From: Antilocapra americana
Lineage: Eukaryota > Chordata > Mammalia > Artiodactyla > Antilocapridae
Reading direction: 5' to 3'
Assembly (NCBI GenBank): GCA_007570785.1
Contig: ML662466.1
Span: forward strand, 1,312,938 to 1,376,937
DNA: 64,000 nt
The notes beneath the pieces are model-generated. The model saw nothing but the letters and a program-made list of their open reading frames with translations. It was not told where the DNA came from and made no database searches. The translations under genes and the position numbers were made by a program. Below, piece by piece: positions 12,201 through 24,385 of this stretch. The number at the start of each line of letters is the position of its first letter. Within the stretch, counting starts at the first letter, position 1.

Positions 12201-13033
12201 GGCAAAACACTCTCCGACATAAAGCAAAGCAGGATCCTCTATGACTCACCTCCCAGAATATTGGAAATAAAAGCAAACATAAACAAATGTGACCTAATTA
12301 AAATTAAAAGCTTCAGCACAACACAGGAAACTAAAAGCAAGGTGAAAAGGCATCCTTCACAATAGGAGAAAATAATTGCAAGTTAAGCAATGGGCAAACA
12401 ATTCATCTCAAAAATGTACAAGCAACTCCTGTATTTCAATTCCAGAAAAATAAATGACCCAATCAAAAAGTGAGCCTAAGAACTCAACAGACTTGAGGGC
12501 TAACAAACACGTGAAATGATGCTAAACATCACTCATTATCTGAGAAATGCAAATCAAAGCCACAATGAGGTACCACTTTACATCAGTCAGAATGGCTGCC
12601 ACCCAAAAGTATAAAAGCAATAAATTCTGGAGAGGATGTGGAGAAAAGGGAACCCTCTTCCACTGTTGGTGGAAATGCAAACTAGTGCAGCCACTATGGA
12701 GATCATTGTGGAGATTCCTTAAAACCTGGAAATAGAATTGCCATATAACCCAGCAATCTGAGGAAACCAGAACTGAAAGAGACATGTATACCCCAGTGTT
12801 CATCACAGCACTGTTTACAATAGCCAGGGCATGGAAGTAACCTAGACGTCCATCAACAGACCGATGGGTAAGAAAGCTGTGGTAAATACACACGATAGAA
12901 TATTACTCAGCCATTAAAAAGAATACATTTAAATCAATTCTACTGAATAAAACTGGAGCCTATTATCCAGAGTGAAGTAAGCCAGAAGGAAAAACAACAA
13001 TACAGTATACTAACGCATACGTATGGAATTTAG
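9243..13033 (+). pseudogene. L1 ORF2 pseudogene (endonuclease / reverse transcriptase)
   Basis: Begins with ATGGCAATGGGATC one base after the ORF1 stop. The N-terminal endonuclease region is recognisable (ITLNVKGLNVP, then CCLQETHL near 9,360). The RT domain begins about 10,600 ([19 protein letters not shown]) and continues with [20 protein letters not shown] and [11 protein letters not shown] near 10,860-11,090. The catalytic FADD box is replaced by FTHD at 11,363-11,374, losing the first of the paired aspartates. The C-terminal region continues to about 13,033. Stops occur throughout, for example near 9,320, 9,520 and 11,094. Confidence 0.88.
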
Positions 13034-13383
13034 AAAGATGGTAACAATAACCCTGTATGCAAGACAGCGAAAGAGATAGAGATGTATAGAACAGTCCTTT
13101 GGACTCTTTGGGAGAGGGCAAGGGTGGGATGATAACGGGAGAATGCCATTGAAACATATAAATTACCATATGTGAAATTAATAGCCAGCCCAGGTTTGAT
13201 GCTTGATACAGGATGCTCAGGGCTGGTGCACTGGGATGACCCAGAGAAATGGAATTGGGAGGGAGATGGGAGGTGGGTTCTGGAAAGGGAACACATGTAT
13301 ACCCATTTCTTGTGAATGTATGGCAAAAGCAACACGATAATATAAAGAAAAAAGAAATAAATAAAAAGAAGAAAAAAAAACTG

Positions 13384-13662
13384 TTTTTAACATTGACTGA
13401 GCATTGAAAGGGGCCTGTAGACTTTGAGATGTACAAGATGGAACAAGGAACTATCTCAAACTCTACTGATCCCTCATGGTCCACAGCAGCAGCAGAGAAA
13501 TTCCTAGATAGATTGTTTACTATTATCAACTTTTTAACTTTTTTTTTATTTTGCAATTCTTTATTACTACAATAGTTTTTTTTTTACTCCAGTTAATTTT
13601 ATAAACTGCTACTTCTTTGCAAAAAAAAAAAAATCCTCCTAATTTTAAAGGTAAATTTCATG

Positions 13663-13704
<42 letters not shown>

Positions 13705-13810
13705 CATATATATATATATATATATACTTTCATAAATTTTGGGACTATGTTTTTATTCTAATGTTGCATTTTCTAGAGTCTAACCTCTATTCTAGACTTA
13801 TTAAAAATTA
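13384..13810 (+). mobile_element. L1 5'UTR, downstream half (continuation of 4,317-5,733)
   Basis: This resumes the L1 5'UTR at GGGGCCTGTAGACTTTGAG and follows the same order as 6,900-7,100 and 22,930-23,290 (CACAGCAGCAGCAGAG, CTAGATAGATTG, then GTCTAACCTCTATTCTAGA). A TG/TA microsatellite has expanded inside it. It is cut at about 13,810 by a minus-strand L1 3' end. Confidence 0.75.
13661..13727. repeat. (TA)n(TG)n(TA)n compound microsatellite
   Basis: TGTATATATA leads into about 14 TG units, then a TA run. The corresponding site at 7,170-7,190 in another L1 has only a short ATATATAT, so the repeat expanded after insertion. A likely polymorphic marker. Confidence 0.95.
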
Positions 13811-15435
13811 ATTTATTTATTTTAATTGGAGACTAATTACTTTACAATATGGTAATGGTTTTTGCCATACATTGACATGAATCATTCATGGGTGTACATG
13901 TGTCCCACATCCTGAACCCACTTGTCATCTTCCTCCCCATCCCATCCCTCAGAATCATCCCAGCACACTGAGCACTCTGTCTCATGCATCAAACCTGCAC
14001 TGGCAATTTATTTCAGATATTTTAACATACATATTTCAATGCTATTTTGTGAAATCATCCCATCCTTGGTTTCTCCCACAGTGTGCAAAAGTCTGTTCTT
14101 TATCTCTGTGTTGCTCATGCTGTCTCACATACAGAGTAATCATTACCTTTCTTCTAAATGCCATATATATATGTTAATATACTATATTGGTTTCTTTCTC
14201 ACTCAATAATAGATTGAAGTTTCATCCACCTCATTAAAACTGATTGAAATGTATTTTTAATAGCTGAGTAATATTCAATTTTGTATATGTGCTGGGGCTT
14301 TCTTATACATTCGTCTGGCAAGTGACATCTAGGTTGCTTCCATGTCTTAGCTATTGTAAATAGCGATGTGATGAATATTGGGTTACATGTGTCTCTTTTG
14401 ATTTTGGTTCCCTTGTGTGTATGCCCAGCAGAGGGATTTCTGGGTAGTATGGCAGTTCTATTTCCAGTGTTTTGTTTTTTTGTTTGTTTGTTTGTTTTGT
14501 TTGCTTTTAAGGAATCTCCACTCTGTTCTCCATAGTGGCTGTATTAGTTTGCATTCCCAGCCAACAGTGTGAGAATGTTCCTTTCTCTTTGCAGTCTCTC
14601 CAGCATTTATTCTTTATATACTTTTTGATAGTAGCCATTATGATGGAATAAGATTGTATCTCATTGTGGTCTTGATTTGCATTTCTCTAATAATGAATGA
14701 TGTTGAGCATCTTTTCATGCATTTGTTTGCCATCTGTCTGTCTTCTTTGGAAACATGTCTGTTTTGTTCTTTGACCCATTTTTTGATTGGGCCTTTTATT
14801 TTCTGGTATTGAGTTTATGAGCTGCTTTTATCTTTGAAATTAATCTTTGTCTTTTGTTTCATTTGCTATTATTTTTCCCGTTCTGAAGGCTATCTTATCA
14901 CCTTGCTTATAGCTTCCTTCTTTGTGAAGAAGATTTTAAGTTTAATTAGGTCCCATTTGTTTATTTTTGTTTTTATTTCCATTACCCTGGGAGTTTAGTC
15001 TTACAGGATCCTGCTGTGATTTGTGTCAGAGGGTGTTTTCCCTACATTTTCCCCTAGGTGTTTATACTTTCTGGTCTAACATTTAGATCTTTAATCCATT
15101 TTTAGTTTATTTTTGTATATGGTGTTAGAAAGTCTTCTAGTTTCCTATTTTACAAATAGTTGATCAGTTTCCCCAGCACCACTTCTTAAAGACATCTGTC
15201 TTTTCTCCGTAGGTATGCAGCTTTATTTCTGGGCTTTCTATTTTATTCCAATGATCTATATTTCTGTCTTTGTACCAGCACAATACTGTAGTGGAGATTG
15301 TAGCTTTGTAGTATAGCCTGAAGTTAGGCAGATTGATTTCTCCAGTACCACTCTTGTTTCTCAAGATTGCTTTGGATTTTCAAGGTTTTTTATATTTTCA
15401 TACAAATTGTGAAAGTATTTGTTCTGGTTCTCTGG
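13811..15435 (-). mobile_element. L1 3' portion, minus strand
   Basis: Read on the minus strand, this is the C-terminal part of L1 ORF2 followed by the 3'UTR. A minus frame at 15,164-15,364 translates to [15 protein letters not shown] and WYKDRNIDHWNKIESPEI, which matches 11,860-11,980 of the full-length L1. The left end is the usual L1 3' end with an A/T-rich junction at 13,800-13,830. It directly abuts a plus-strand ORF2 N-terminal piece at about 15,436. Confidence 0.85.
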
Positions 15436-15790
15436 AAAATATCTTTTATATCTTGATAATTACTTTAAATGTAAATGGATCAAATGCTCCAACCAAAAGA
15501 CACAGACTGGCTCTATGGATACAAAAATAGGACCCATATATATGTTGTCTACAATAAACTCACTTCAGATGTAAAGACATACATACACTTAAGGTGAGAG
15601 GATGTAAAAGCATATTCTACACAAATGGAAAGTAAAAGAAAGTTGGAGCAGCAACCCTCTTACCAGACAAAACAGATGTTAAAATAAGAATCCTGCAGAA
15701 GATAAGGAAGGACATAATGATCAAGAGATCAATCCAAGAGAAAGACACAAAAATTGTAAACATCTATGCACTGAACATCTTATTGCCAAA
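15436..15790 (+). mobile_element. L1 ORF2 N-terminal piece, plus strand
   Basis: The forward strand translates to ILIITLNVNGSNAPTKRHRL, the start of ORF2, followed by endonuclease-domain sequence to about 15,785. It then joins BovB without an evident target duplication. It may be the inverted 5' part of the minus-strand L1 on its left (twin priming), or part of the L1 whose 3' end is at 20,109. Confidence 0.8.
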
Positions 15791-17815
15791 TTCACACTTG
15801 AATTGCAAAAAGGAGGGAAAGTCACCAGATTATTCAGATTATTAAATACCTTATGATTTTACAGTGGAAGTGACAACTAGATTCAAGGAAATAGATCTGA
15901 GAGACAAAGTGCCTGAAGAACTATGGATCGGTGTTTATGACATTGTACAGAAGGCAGTGATCAATACCATCTCAAAGGAAAATAAATGCAAAAAAGGCAA
16001 AATGGTTGTGAGATGAAGCCTTACAAATAGCTGAGAAAAAAAGTTGTCAAAAGGCAAAGGTGAAAAGGAAATATATACCCATTTGACCACAGAGTTCCAA
16101 AGAACTGCAAAGAGACATAACAAAGACTTCCTCAGTAATCAATGCAAAGAAACAGGGAAACAATATAATCAGAATGACTAGGGATATCTTCAAGAAAGCT
16201 AGAGATAATAAGGAAACATTTCATATAAAGATGGGCACAATAAAGGACAGAAATGGTATGGGCCTAAGAGAAGCTAATTATATTAAGACGTGGTGGGAAC
16301 AACATACATAAGAACTATACAAAAAAGATCTTAATGACTCAGATAATCACGATAGTGTGATCACTCATGTAGAGCTAGACATCCTGAAATATGAAGTCAA
16401 GTTGGCCTTATAAAAGCATTACTACAAACAAATCTAGTGGAGGTAATGGAATTCCAGTTGAGCTATTTCAAATCCTAAAAGATGATGATATGAAAGTACT
16501 ACACTCAAGATTCAGCAAATACAGAAATCTCAGCAGTGGCCACAGGACTTTTCCACAAGGAAAAGGTCAGTTTTCATTTCAATCCTTAAGAGGCAATGCT
16601 CAAACTATCACACAATTACATTAATCTCAAATGCGAGGAAAGTAATGCACAAAATTCTACAAGTCAGGATTTAGCAGTATGTAAATTGAATTCCAGATGT
16701 TCAAGCTGGATTTAGAAAAGGCAGAGGAACCAAAGAATAAATTACCAACATCTCTTGTATCATTGAGAAAAGAAGAGAGTTCCAAGAAAACATCTACACT
16801 TGCTTTATCAACCACACCAAAGCCTTGCCTGTGTGGATCACAACAAACTGGAAAATTCATTAAGAGATGGGAATACCAGACTAAATGACCTGCCTCCTGA
16901 GAAATCTGTAAGCAGATTAAGAAGGAACAGTTAAAACTGGATGTGGAACAACAGACTAGTTGCAAATAAGGAAAGGAGTATGTCAAGGTTGCATTTAATC
17001 ACCCAGCTTATTTTACTTATAAGCAAAAGACATCATGTGAAATACCGGGCTGGATGAAGCACAAGGTGTAATTAAGACTGCCGAGAAAAATATCACTAAC
17101 ATCAGATATACAGATGTCACCACCCTTATGGCAGAAAATGAAGAACTAAAGAATCTCTTAATAAATATGAAAGAGGAAAGTGAAAAAGTTGGCTTAAATA
17201 TCAAGATTCAGAAAACTAATATCATAGTCCCATCACTTCTTGGCAAATAGATGAGGACACCATGGAAACACTGACAGACTTTACTTTTTGTGGGGCCCAA
17301 AATCACTGTAGATGGTGGCTAAAATCTTGAAATTAAAAGACCCTTGAATGAAAAGCTATGACCAACATAGGCAGCATATTAAAGTGCAGAGACATTACTT
17401 TGCCAGCAAAAAACTTCCTACTGAAAGCAATTATTTTTCCAGAAATCATGTATGGATGTGAGAGTTGGACTATAAAGAAAGCTGAGTGCCCAAGAATTGA
17501 AGCTTTTGAACTGTGATGTTGGAGAAGACTCTTGGAATGCAAGGATATCAAACTAGTTAATTCCGAGAAAACCAGTCCTGAATGTTCATTGAGAAGACTG
17601 ACATTGAGTCTCAGCTCTTTGGCCAGCTGATGCTGGGAACGATTGAGGGCAAGGAGAAAAGAGGTCAACAGAAGATGAGATGGTTGAATGGCATCACTGA
17701 CTCAATGCACATGAGTTTTAGCAAGCTCCACGATTTGGTGATGAACAGGGAAGTCTGGCATGCTGCAGTCCATGGGCCCTCAAAGAGTTGGGCACGACTG
17801 AGTGACTGAACTGAA
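15791..17815 (+). mobile_element. BovB (RTE-type LINE), 5'-truncated
   Basis: Reads as BovB from the end of the endonuclease through the RT domain to the 3' terminus (GGGCACGACTGAGTGACTGA at about 17,790-17,810). Landmarks: CCTGAAGAACTATGGATCG at about 15,910; a frame at 16,391-16,624 with KSITTNKSSGGNGIPVELFQ; a C-terminal piece at 17,582-17,809 containing QKMRWLNGITDSMHMS. Many stops and frameshifts. BovB encodes one protein with endonuclease and reverse transcriptase; this copy is dead. Confidence 0.88.
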
Positions 17816-17822
17816 TATTAAA

Positions 17823-19168
17823 TGGTGCATATAAACAACAACATCTTTATCCTTTCATCTGTTGAAGGACATCTGAGTTGCTTCCATGTTTTGTCTACTC
17901 CAAATAATGTTGCAATGAAAAATGAGATGAATGCGTCTTTTTCAATTTTGAGTTCCTCAGGATATATGCCTTAGTGTGGGATTACTGCATCATATGGTGG
18001 TTTTATTCCTAGTGTTTATTTATGTGTTTATTTATTTAGCAACCTCTATACTGTATTCCATAGAGGCTGTATTAATTTATACTGCCACCAACAGCACAAG
18101 AGGGTTCCCTTTATCTTACAGCCTATCCAGCATTTATTGCTTGTAGACTTTTTAATGATAAGCATTCTAACCCATGGTGGGGTGATATCTCATCTTGTTT
18201 TGATATGCATTTCTCTAATAATGAGTGATACTGAATATTTTTTCATGTGTTTATTAGCCATCTGTACGTCTTCTTTGGAGAAATGTCAGGTTATAACTTT
18301 TTTCCCCCACAGTTTGATTATCTCACTTTTTCATTGGGCTCTTTCTTTTTCCATTATTGAGTTGTATGAACTATTCGTAAATTTTTGGAAATTAATCCTT
18401 TGTCTGTTGTTTCATTTGCTATTATGTTTTCACCTTCTGAAGGCTGTCTTTTCACCTTGCATATAGTTTCCCTTGCTGTGAAACAGGATTTAAGTTTAAC
18501 CAGGTCCCACTTGTTTACTCTTGTTTTTATTTCCATTTCTCTAGGAGGTGGATCATAGAGAATCTTGTTTTGATTTATGTCATCAAGTGTTCTGCTTATT
18601 TTTTCCTCCAAGAGTTTTCTATTTTCTGGTCTTACGTTTGGTCTTTAATTCATTTTGATTGATTTTTGTATATGCCATTAAGATGTGTTCTAATTTCATT
18701 CTTTTAAATAGAACTTTCCAGTTTTCCTGGCACTGTTTATTGAAGAGGCTGTTCTTGCTCTATTGTATATTCTTGCCTCTTTTGTCAAAATAAGTTACCC
18801 ATAGTGCATTGGTTTATGTCTGTACTTTCTATCTTGTTCTATTGGTCTATATTTCTGTTTTTGTGCTAGTACCATAATTTCTTGATGACTGTACCTTTGT
18901 AACATAATCTAAAGTCAGGAAGGTTGATTCCTCCAGCTCCATTCATCTTTCTCAGGAATGCTTTGGCTATACAGGGTCTTTTATGTTTCCATATGAATTG
19001 TGGATTTTTTTTGTTCTAATGTTGTGAAAAAAGCCATTGGTAATTTGATAGGGGTTACAATGAATCTGTAGATTGCAATTGATAGCATAACAATTTTCAT
19101 GATATTGATTATTCCCACCCAGGAAAATGGTATATGTCTGCATCTGTTTATGTTATCTTTGAATTTTT
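17823..19168 (-). mobile_element. L1 3' portion, minus strand
   Basis: Reverse-strand L1 ORF2 C-terminal sequence. A minus frame at 18,354-18,611 reads SRTLDDINQNKILYDPPPREMEIK, matching the full-length L1 at about 12,210-12,280. It follows a plus-strand BovB end and is followed by minus-strand BovB. No clear target duplication seen. Confidence 0.83.
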
Positions 19169-20108
19169 TTTATCCATTCTTGACTGCTGGAGAAAACATG
19201 CCTCTGGCTAGATAGACCATTGTTGGCAAAGTTAAATCTCTCCTTTTAAATATGCTATCTAGGATGGTCAAGATTTTCTTCAAAGGAGCAATGTCTTTTA
19301 ATTTCAATTCTGTAGTCAACATCTGCAGTGATTTTGGAGCCTAAGAAAGTAAAGTCTGTCACAGTTTCCATTGTTTCCCCATCTATTTACCATTTAGTGG
19401 TGGGACTGGATGTCATGATCTTAGTTTTCGAATGTTGAGGCTTAAGCCAGGTTTTTCACTCTCTTTCACTTCCATCAAGAGGCTCTTTAGTTCTTCTTTA
19501 CTTTCTTCCATATGGGCAGCATCAACTGAGTATCTTAGGTTATTGCTATTTCTCCTGACAATCTTGATTCCAGGTTGCACTTCATCCAGCCCAGCATTTT
19601 GCATGATGTACACTGCCTATAAGTTAAATAACCAGGGTGACAATATACAGCCTTTGTGTACTCATTCCATGTCCAGTTGTAACAGCTACTTCTTGACCTG
19701 CATAAGATATCTCAGAAGGCAGGTAAGGTGGCCTGGTATTCCCATATTATGAAACACTTTCCACAGTTGGCACTGATTCTTTTGTGTTGCAGTCCATAGG
19801 GTCAAAAAGAGTTGGACACGATTGAGAGGCTGAAGTGAACGGAACATTGTCAAAGAGATTGGCATAATCAATAAAGAAGAAGTAGACTTTTTTTTTTTTT
19901 TCTTTTCTGCAATTCCTTTGCCCTATGATTCAATAGATGTTGGCAATTGGATCTAAGGTTACTCTGCCTTTTTAAAATCCAGTTTGTGCATCTGAAAATT
20001 CAGAACTTTGAACATTGCTTTTATTAGAGTGTGAAGTGAGTGCAGTTGTGCAGTAGTTTGAACGTTCTTTGACATTGCACTTCTTTGGGACTGGAAGGAA
20101 TACTGACC
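19169..20108 (-). mobile_element. BovB fragment, minus strand
   Basis: Reverse-strand BovB RT region. A minus frame at 19,413-19,613 contains NAGLDEVQPGIKIVRRN and YSVD where the RT catalytic YADD box should be. A 14-base T run at 19,888-19,901 marks a small internal rearrangement. The junction with the following L1 at about 20,090-20,140 is shared with 42,620-42,665, showing that the two places are paralogous. Confidence 0.82.
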
Positions 20109-20705
20109 ACAGGACTGGAAAAGGTCAGTTTTCAATGGAATATTACTCCATCATAAAAAGGAACACGTCTGAGTCAGTTCTAATGAGGTGCATGCATCTA
20201 GAGCCTGTTACAATTAAGTGAGTCAGAAAGCATAACATGTATATTGCATACAAATGCATACATATAGAATCTAGGAAGATGGTTCAAAGAATTTATTTGC
20301 AGGGCTGCAAATGAGAAAGAGACATTGAGCACAGGATAATGGACACGGGGGAGAGGGAAGGAGAAAGTGTGATATATGGAGAGAGTAACAGCAAAACTTC
20401 CATTTTCCATATGTAAAATATAAAACCAACAGGAATTTTCTGTATGTCTCAGGAAATTCAAACAGGGTCTCTATATCAGGGGGTGGGATGGTCAGGAAGA
20501 TGCTAGGGAAGTTCAAGACAGAGGTCATATTTAGTATACCTATAGGTGATTCATGTTGAGGTTTGAGGAAAAAAACAACAAAATTCTACAAAACCATTAC
20601 ATTATAAATATATTCACATTGTATTTAAAAGCTATTAAAATAAAAATTACAAAATTGTTAAATTAAAAAGAAAGTTTAAGAAGAAATAAATCAAAAACAA
20701 ACAAA
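20109..20705 (+). mobile_element. L1 3' end (block A copy)
   Basis: Plus-strand end of ORF2 and 3'UTR of a ruminant L1 (AATATTACTCCATCATAAAAAG, then GTGAGTCAGAAAGC), ending in A-rich sequence by about 20,705. Collinear with 42,656-43,244. Confidence 0.8.
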
Positions 20706-21160
20706 AAATAAGTTGAAATGACTCAAATGTCCATCAACTGTTGATCAAATAAATAAAACATGCAATGCAATCTAATTCAGACATCAAATGAATGGATTTC
20801 TGTTACATGCTATAACATGCTATAGCTGTGAAATGATTATGTTAATTAAAAGAAGACAAGCACAAAAGGCTGCAGATTGCATTGTCCATTCACGTGAATG
20901 AATGCCACAAATTAGGTGATTCTATAACTACAGAAAATAGAGCTGTGGATACCAGGTCCCAGATAAAATGAGAAATGTAAAATGTCTTCCAACTTGGCAG
21001 GGTTTCCCATTGCAGTGATGTAAATTTTCAAGAATGAGGAAATGGTTGTGTTTATGCAACCAATGAAGACATTAAAAATCAATGAATTATATACTTCAAC
21101 CAATAAATGCATTGTACATGAACAACATGTCAATAAACAAAAGTTGTTTTGTTTTGTTTT
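20706..21160 (+). mobile_element. Ancient L1M-type 3' end (block A copy)
   Basis: Order of motifs of an old mammalian L1 3' end: CAAATGTCCATCAACTG, TTAATTAAAAGAAG, CACAAAAGGCTGCAGATTG, GGTGATTCTATAAC, then AATGAATTATATACTTC. Highly diverged. The same sequence is at 43,245-43,690. Confidence 0.7.
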
Positions 21161-21518
21161 AAGGAGACTACTAAACTTAACTTCTATATTCAGGAAAGTC
21201 ATTCTTCAAATATAAAGGAGAAATAGATATTCTCATACGAATAAACAATTAGGGAATTCATTCTCAGCAGATTTCTTGTCTGTAAGAAATGTGGAAAGTA
21301 GTTACTTACACAGAATAATACAATATTAGAGAGAAACTGTGAGTTAATAAAGAAAGAGTCTCATAAAAATAAATAAATGAAGGCAAAATAAAATGAAGAC
21401 TTTTTTATTATTATTAATTGTTAAAAGATAAATGCTTGTTTGGGCTTCTCTGTCTTAATTTTTCACTGATTATGAATCTTTTTAATCAAAGTGGGTTTCT
21501 TGTACACAAGATATATTT
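21161..21518 (+). mobile_element. Ancient L1 ORF1 C-terminal fragment and spacer
   Basis: The 21,180-21,300 stretch resembles L1 ORF1 C-terminal coding sequence (CATTCTTCAAATATAAAGG, GAGAAATAGATATTC). The order relative to the preceding 3' end shows it is a separate fragment. From about 21,410 to 21,518 I recognise no family. The whole stretch is shared with 43,691-44,023. Confidence 0.5.
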
Positions 21519-21544
21519 TGGCTCAGCCGTAAAGAATCAGCCTG
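21519..21544 (+). mobile_element. Bov-tA SINE, left piece (split by L1)
   Basis: GGCTCAGCCGTAAAGAATC is the tRNA-derived head of a Bov-tA SINE (A-box region). It is interrupted at 21,544 by the L1 at 21,545-26,864 and continues from 26,865. The 11-bp GAATCAGCCTG at 21,534-21,544 is the target duplication. Confidence 0.85.
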
Positions 21545-24385
21545 GGTGGTCCTAAGATGGTGGAGGAATAGGACAGTGAGACTCCTTTCTTCCACAAATT
21601 CATTGAAAGAACATTTAAATGCCAAGCAAATTCCACAAAACAACTTCTGAACGCTGACAGATGACATCAGGCACCCAGAAAGGCAGCCCATTGTCTTTGA
21701 AAGGACATATGACGAAATACAAAAGATAAAAAGGAGACAAAAGAGGTAGGGATAGAGATCCATCCAGTGAAAGAGGTCTTAAAAACGAGGGAAGTTTCCA
21801 AACACTAGGAAACACTCCCTCTGGAAGATCTACAGCAACCCTTGGAATCTCAGAGGGCAAAATAACTGGAAGGAAAAATAAATATATAATTAAACCCCAC
21901 AGATTACATGCCTAACAGGAGCTTCCAGCAGAGCAGTGGCCCAGACATGCACACCTCCCATTAGCATGTGGGGGCTGGACAGAGAGGGGTGGCCTGCACT
22001 GCTTTGAGTAAGAACTGGGCTTGAATGACTGAAGGGCAATCTGAGGGAACTAGCTTGAGATAGCAACCCAGACTGTGGGGTAGCTATCCCAAGAAAAACC
22101 CTAACCTAAGACACTACAAAGGCCACTCACAGAACAAAAGACTGAGCAGATCTAGCTGGCTGCGGACTGGCTGGTCCCCCACTGGAGACTGGCAGATGAG
22201 GGCAGCCAGAGCCAGAAGGGGGCAATTGTGGCCCCAGAGAGGCCTCCAATACCAAACTTCAAGTAGATTTCATTGCTAACCAAGACTTCTTGGGGTTCTT
22301 GACGCTCGACATCCACTGGGAGGGTTGCAGCCAGAAATCAGCTCCCCAGAGACAAATGGCATACTTGAAAAGGTGCACCGATTGTACACCCAGAAAACAG
22401 AGTGACTGGGATAGGGGAGGGGAGGAGTCACAACCCCCAAATGTGCTCATCAAACACCTGGCCACCTGAGTTGCTCAGGCCTGGGAAGGGCACAGAACCT
22501 GGGCCCAACCAAGTCTGCGCCTTTATGGAATACCTGAGAACATGAACCTGAGTGGCTTAGACCAGGGAAGTACAGGCAACTCAAGGGCCTGCCTCAGACA
22601 GTTCTTGGCAGAGCAACCTAGGGCCTGAGCAGTGTAGAATGGGAGGGAAATCACACATATGGTGAACAGGGGCAAATCCAGTGTGGCTGAATCACTGTGA
22701 ACACATGCCAGGGATATTTGTTTGCAGTGTTCCTCCTTCCTCACAGCACAACTGAACAACTGAGACTAAAAAAAAAAAAAAATGACCTCCATTGCTCCTC
22801 TTGTATCAGAGTGGAAATTAGACACTGAGGAGACCAGCAAACAGAAGAAACTAAAATAAACAGAGGGAACCACTTTGGAAGTGACAGGTGCAATAGATTA
22901 AAACCCTGTAGTTAGCTAGCACCAACTACATAGGAAGAGGCCTATAGACATCAAGAACTATAAGTCAGACCAAAAAACTGTCTGAAAATGAACTGACCCC
23001 ATACTGTTCACAACAGCTCCAGAGAAAGTCTTAGATATATTTTTACTATTATCATTTTTAAATTATTTTTTAAACTTTCAAAATTATTTATTTTTATTTT
23101 TTAAAGTCCCTTATTACATCTTCAATTTTCATTCTTATAACCTACTATAATCCTGCACCAAAAAGACCCTATTTTTAAAGCAAACTTCATATGTCTATAT
23201 TTCATAATTTTTGTGATCGTTTTTTGTTTGTTTCTTTTTTTTAATATTGTATTTTTGAGAATCTAACCTCTAATCTAGATTTTTTAATATTTCCTTTTTG
23301 GTGTTTATTATGAATTTTGTATACTTAAGAATCCAATCTTCAGTACCCATTTTTACTTGGGAGTGAGGTCACTGGCTTGATTGTTCTCTCCCCCTTTTGA
23401 CACTGCTTTTTCTCCACCAGGTCACCTCTGTCTCTCCCCTCTCCCTTTTCTTCTCTACTCAAATCTGTGAATCTCTTTGTGTATTCTGGGCTGTGGAGAG
23501 CACTTAGGGAGCTGATTATTAGCTGGATCTGTCTCTCTCCATTTGATTCACTCTTTTCTTCTCCTGGTCACATCTGTCTCCTTCTTCCCTCTTCTCTTCT
23601 CTCTTGAACTCCGTGAACATCTCTGAGGGATCCAGACTGTGGAGAGCACATAGGGAAGTGATTACTGGCTAGCTTTGTCTCTCCTCTTTTGATCCCCCTC
23701 TCCTCCTCCTGGTCACCTCTATTTCCCTCCTCCCTCTTCTCTTCTCCATGTAACTCTGTGTACCTCTCTGGGTGTCCCTCACTGTGGAGAAATTTTTCAT
23801 CATTAACCTAGATGTTTATCATTGGTGCCATATAGATGGAGAAGTCTTGAGGCTAGTGTAAGAATAAGACTGAAAACTAGAAGTAAGAGGCTGAAGTCCA
23901 AATGCTGAGAATACCAGAGAACTCGTGAATCCAGGAAGCATTAACCAACAGAAGCTCATCAAATGCCTTCATATCTACAATGAAACCAAGCACCACCCAA
24001 AGGCCAACAAGTTCCAGAGTAAGACATACCACCCCAATTCTCCAGTAACAACAGGAACATAGACCTGAGCTTCAATATACAGGCTGCTCAAAGTCACACT
24101 AAACCCAGTGACATCTCAAAATTCATTACTGGACACTTCATTGCACTCCAGAGAGAAGAAATCCAGCTCCACCCACCAGAAAACCAATGCAAGCTTCCCC
24201 AACCAGGGGAACCACACATTGCCAGGATACAGGAAGGCCATCCAAAACACAGTAATATAAACAAGATGAAAAGGCAGATAAATACCCAGCAGGTAAAGGA
24301 ACAGGATAAATGTCCACCAAATTAAACAAAAGAGGAAGAGATAGAGAATTTACCCTATAAAGAATTCTGAATAATGATAGTGAAA

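Larger units (their letters stand above)
5734..13383 (+). mobile_element. Near-full-length ruminant L1
   Basis: About 7.6 kb reading 5'UTR (from GGAACTAAGATGGTGGAGG, 5,734 to ~8,390), ORF1 (8,394-9,242), ORF2 (9,243 to ~13,033), 3'UTR and A-rich tail (13,340-13,383). The 5'UTR has a long pyrimidine-rich tract at 7,200-7,800. Both ORFs are broken by stops and frameshifts and the reverse-transcriptase active site is mutated. It lies inside an older L1 5'UTR whose halves are at 4,317-5,733 and 13,384-13,810. I could not find a clean target-site duplication, so the exact ends are approximate. Confidence 0.9.

Noticed and set aside
12963..13556. Longest open frame in the window (197 codons, minus strand)
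   Set aside because: It is antisense to the L1 ORF2 end and 3'UTR. Its poly-Phe and Ser/Leu-rich composition is that of reversed A-rich L1 DNA, with no domain.
4230..15540. The ORF2 start at 4,230-4,316 and at 15,455-15,540 as the two ends of one split L1
   Set aside because: Both contain the same part of ORF2 but differ at many positions, so they overlap rather than join and are not a target duplication.
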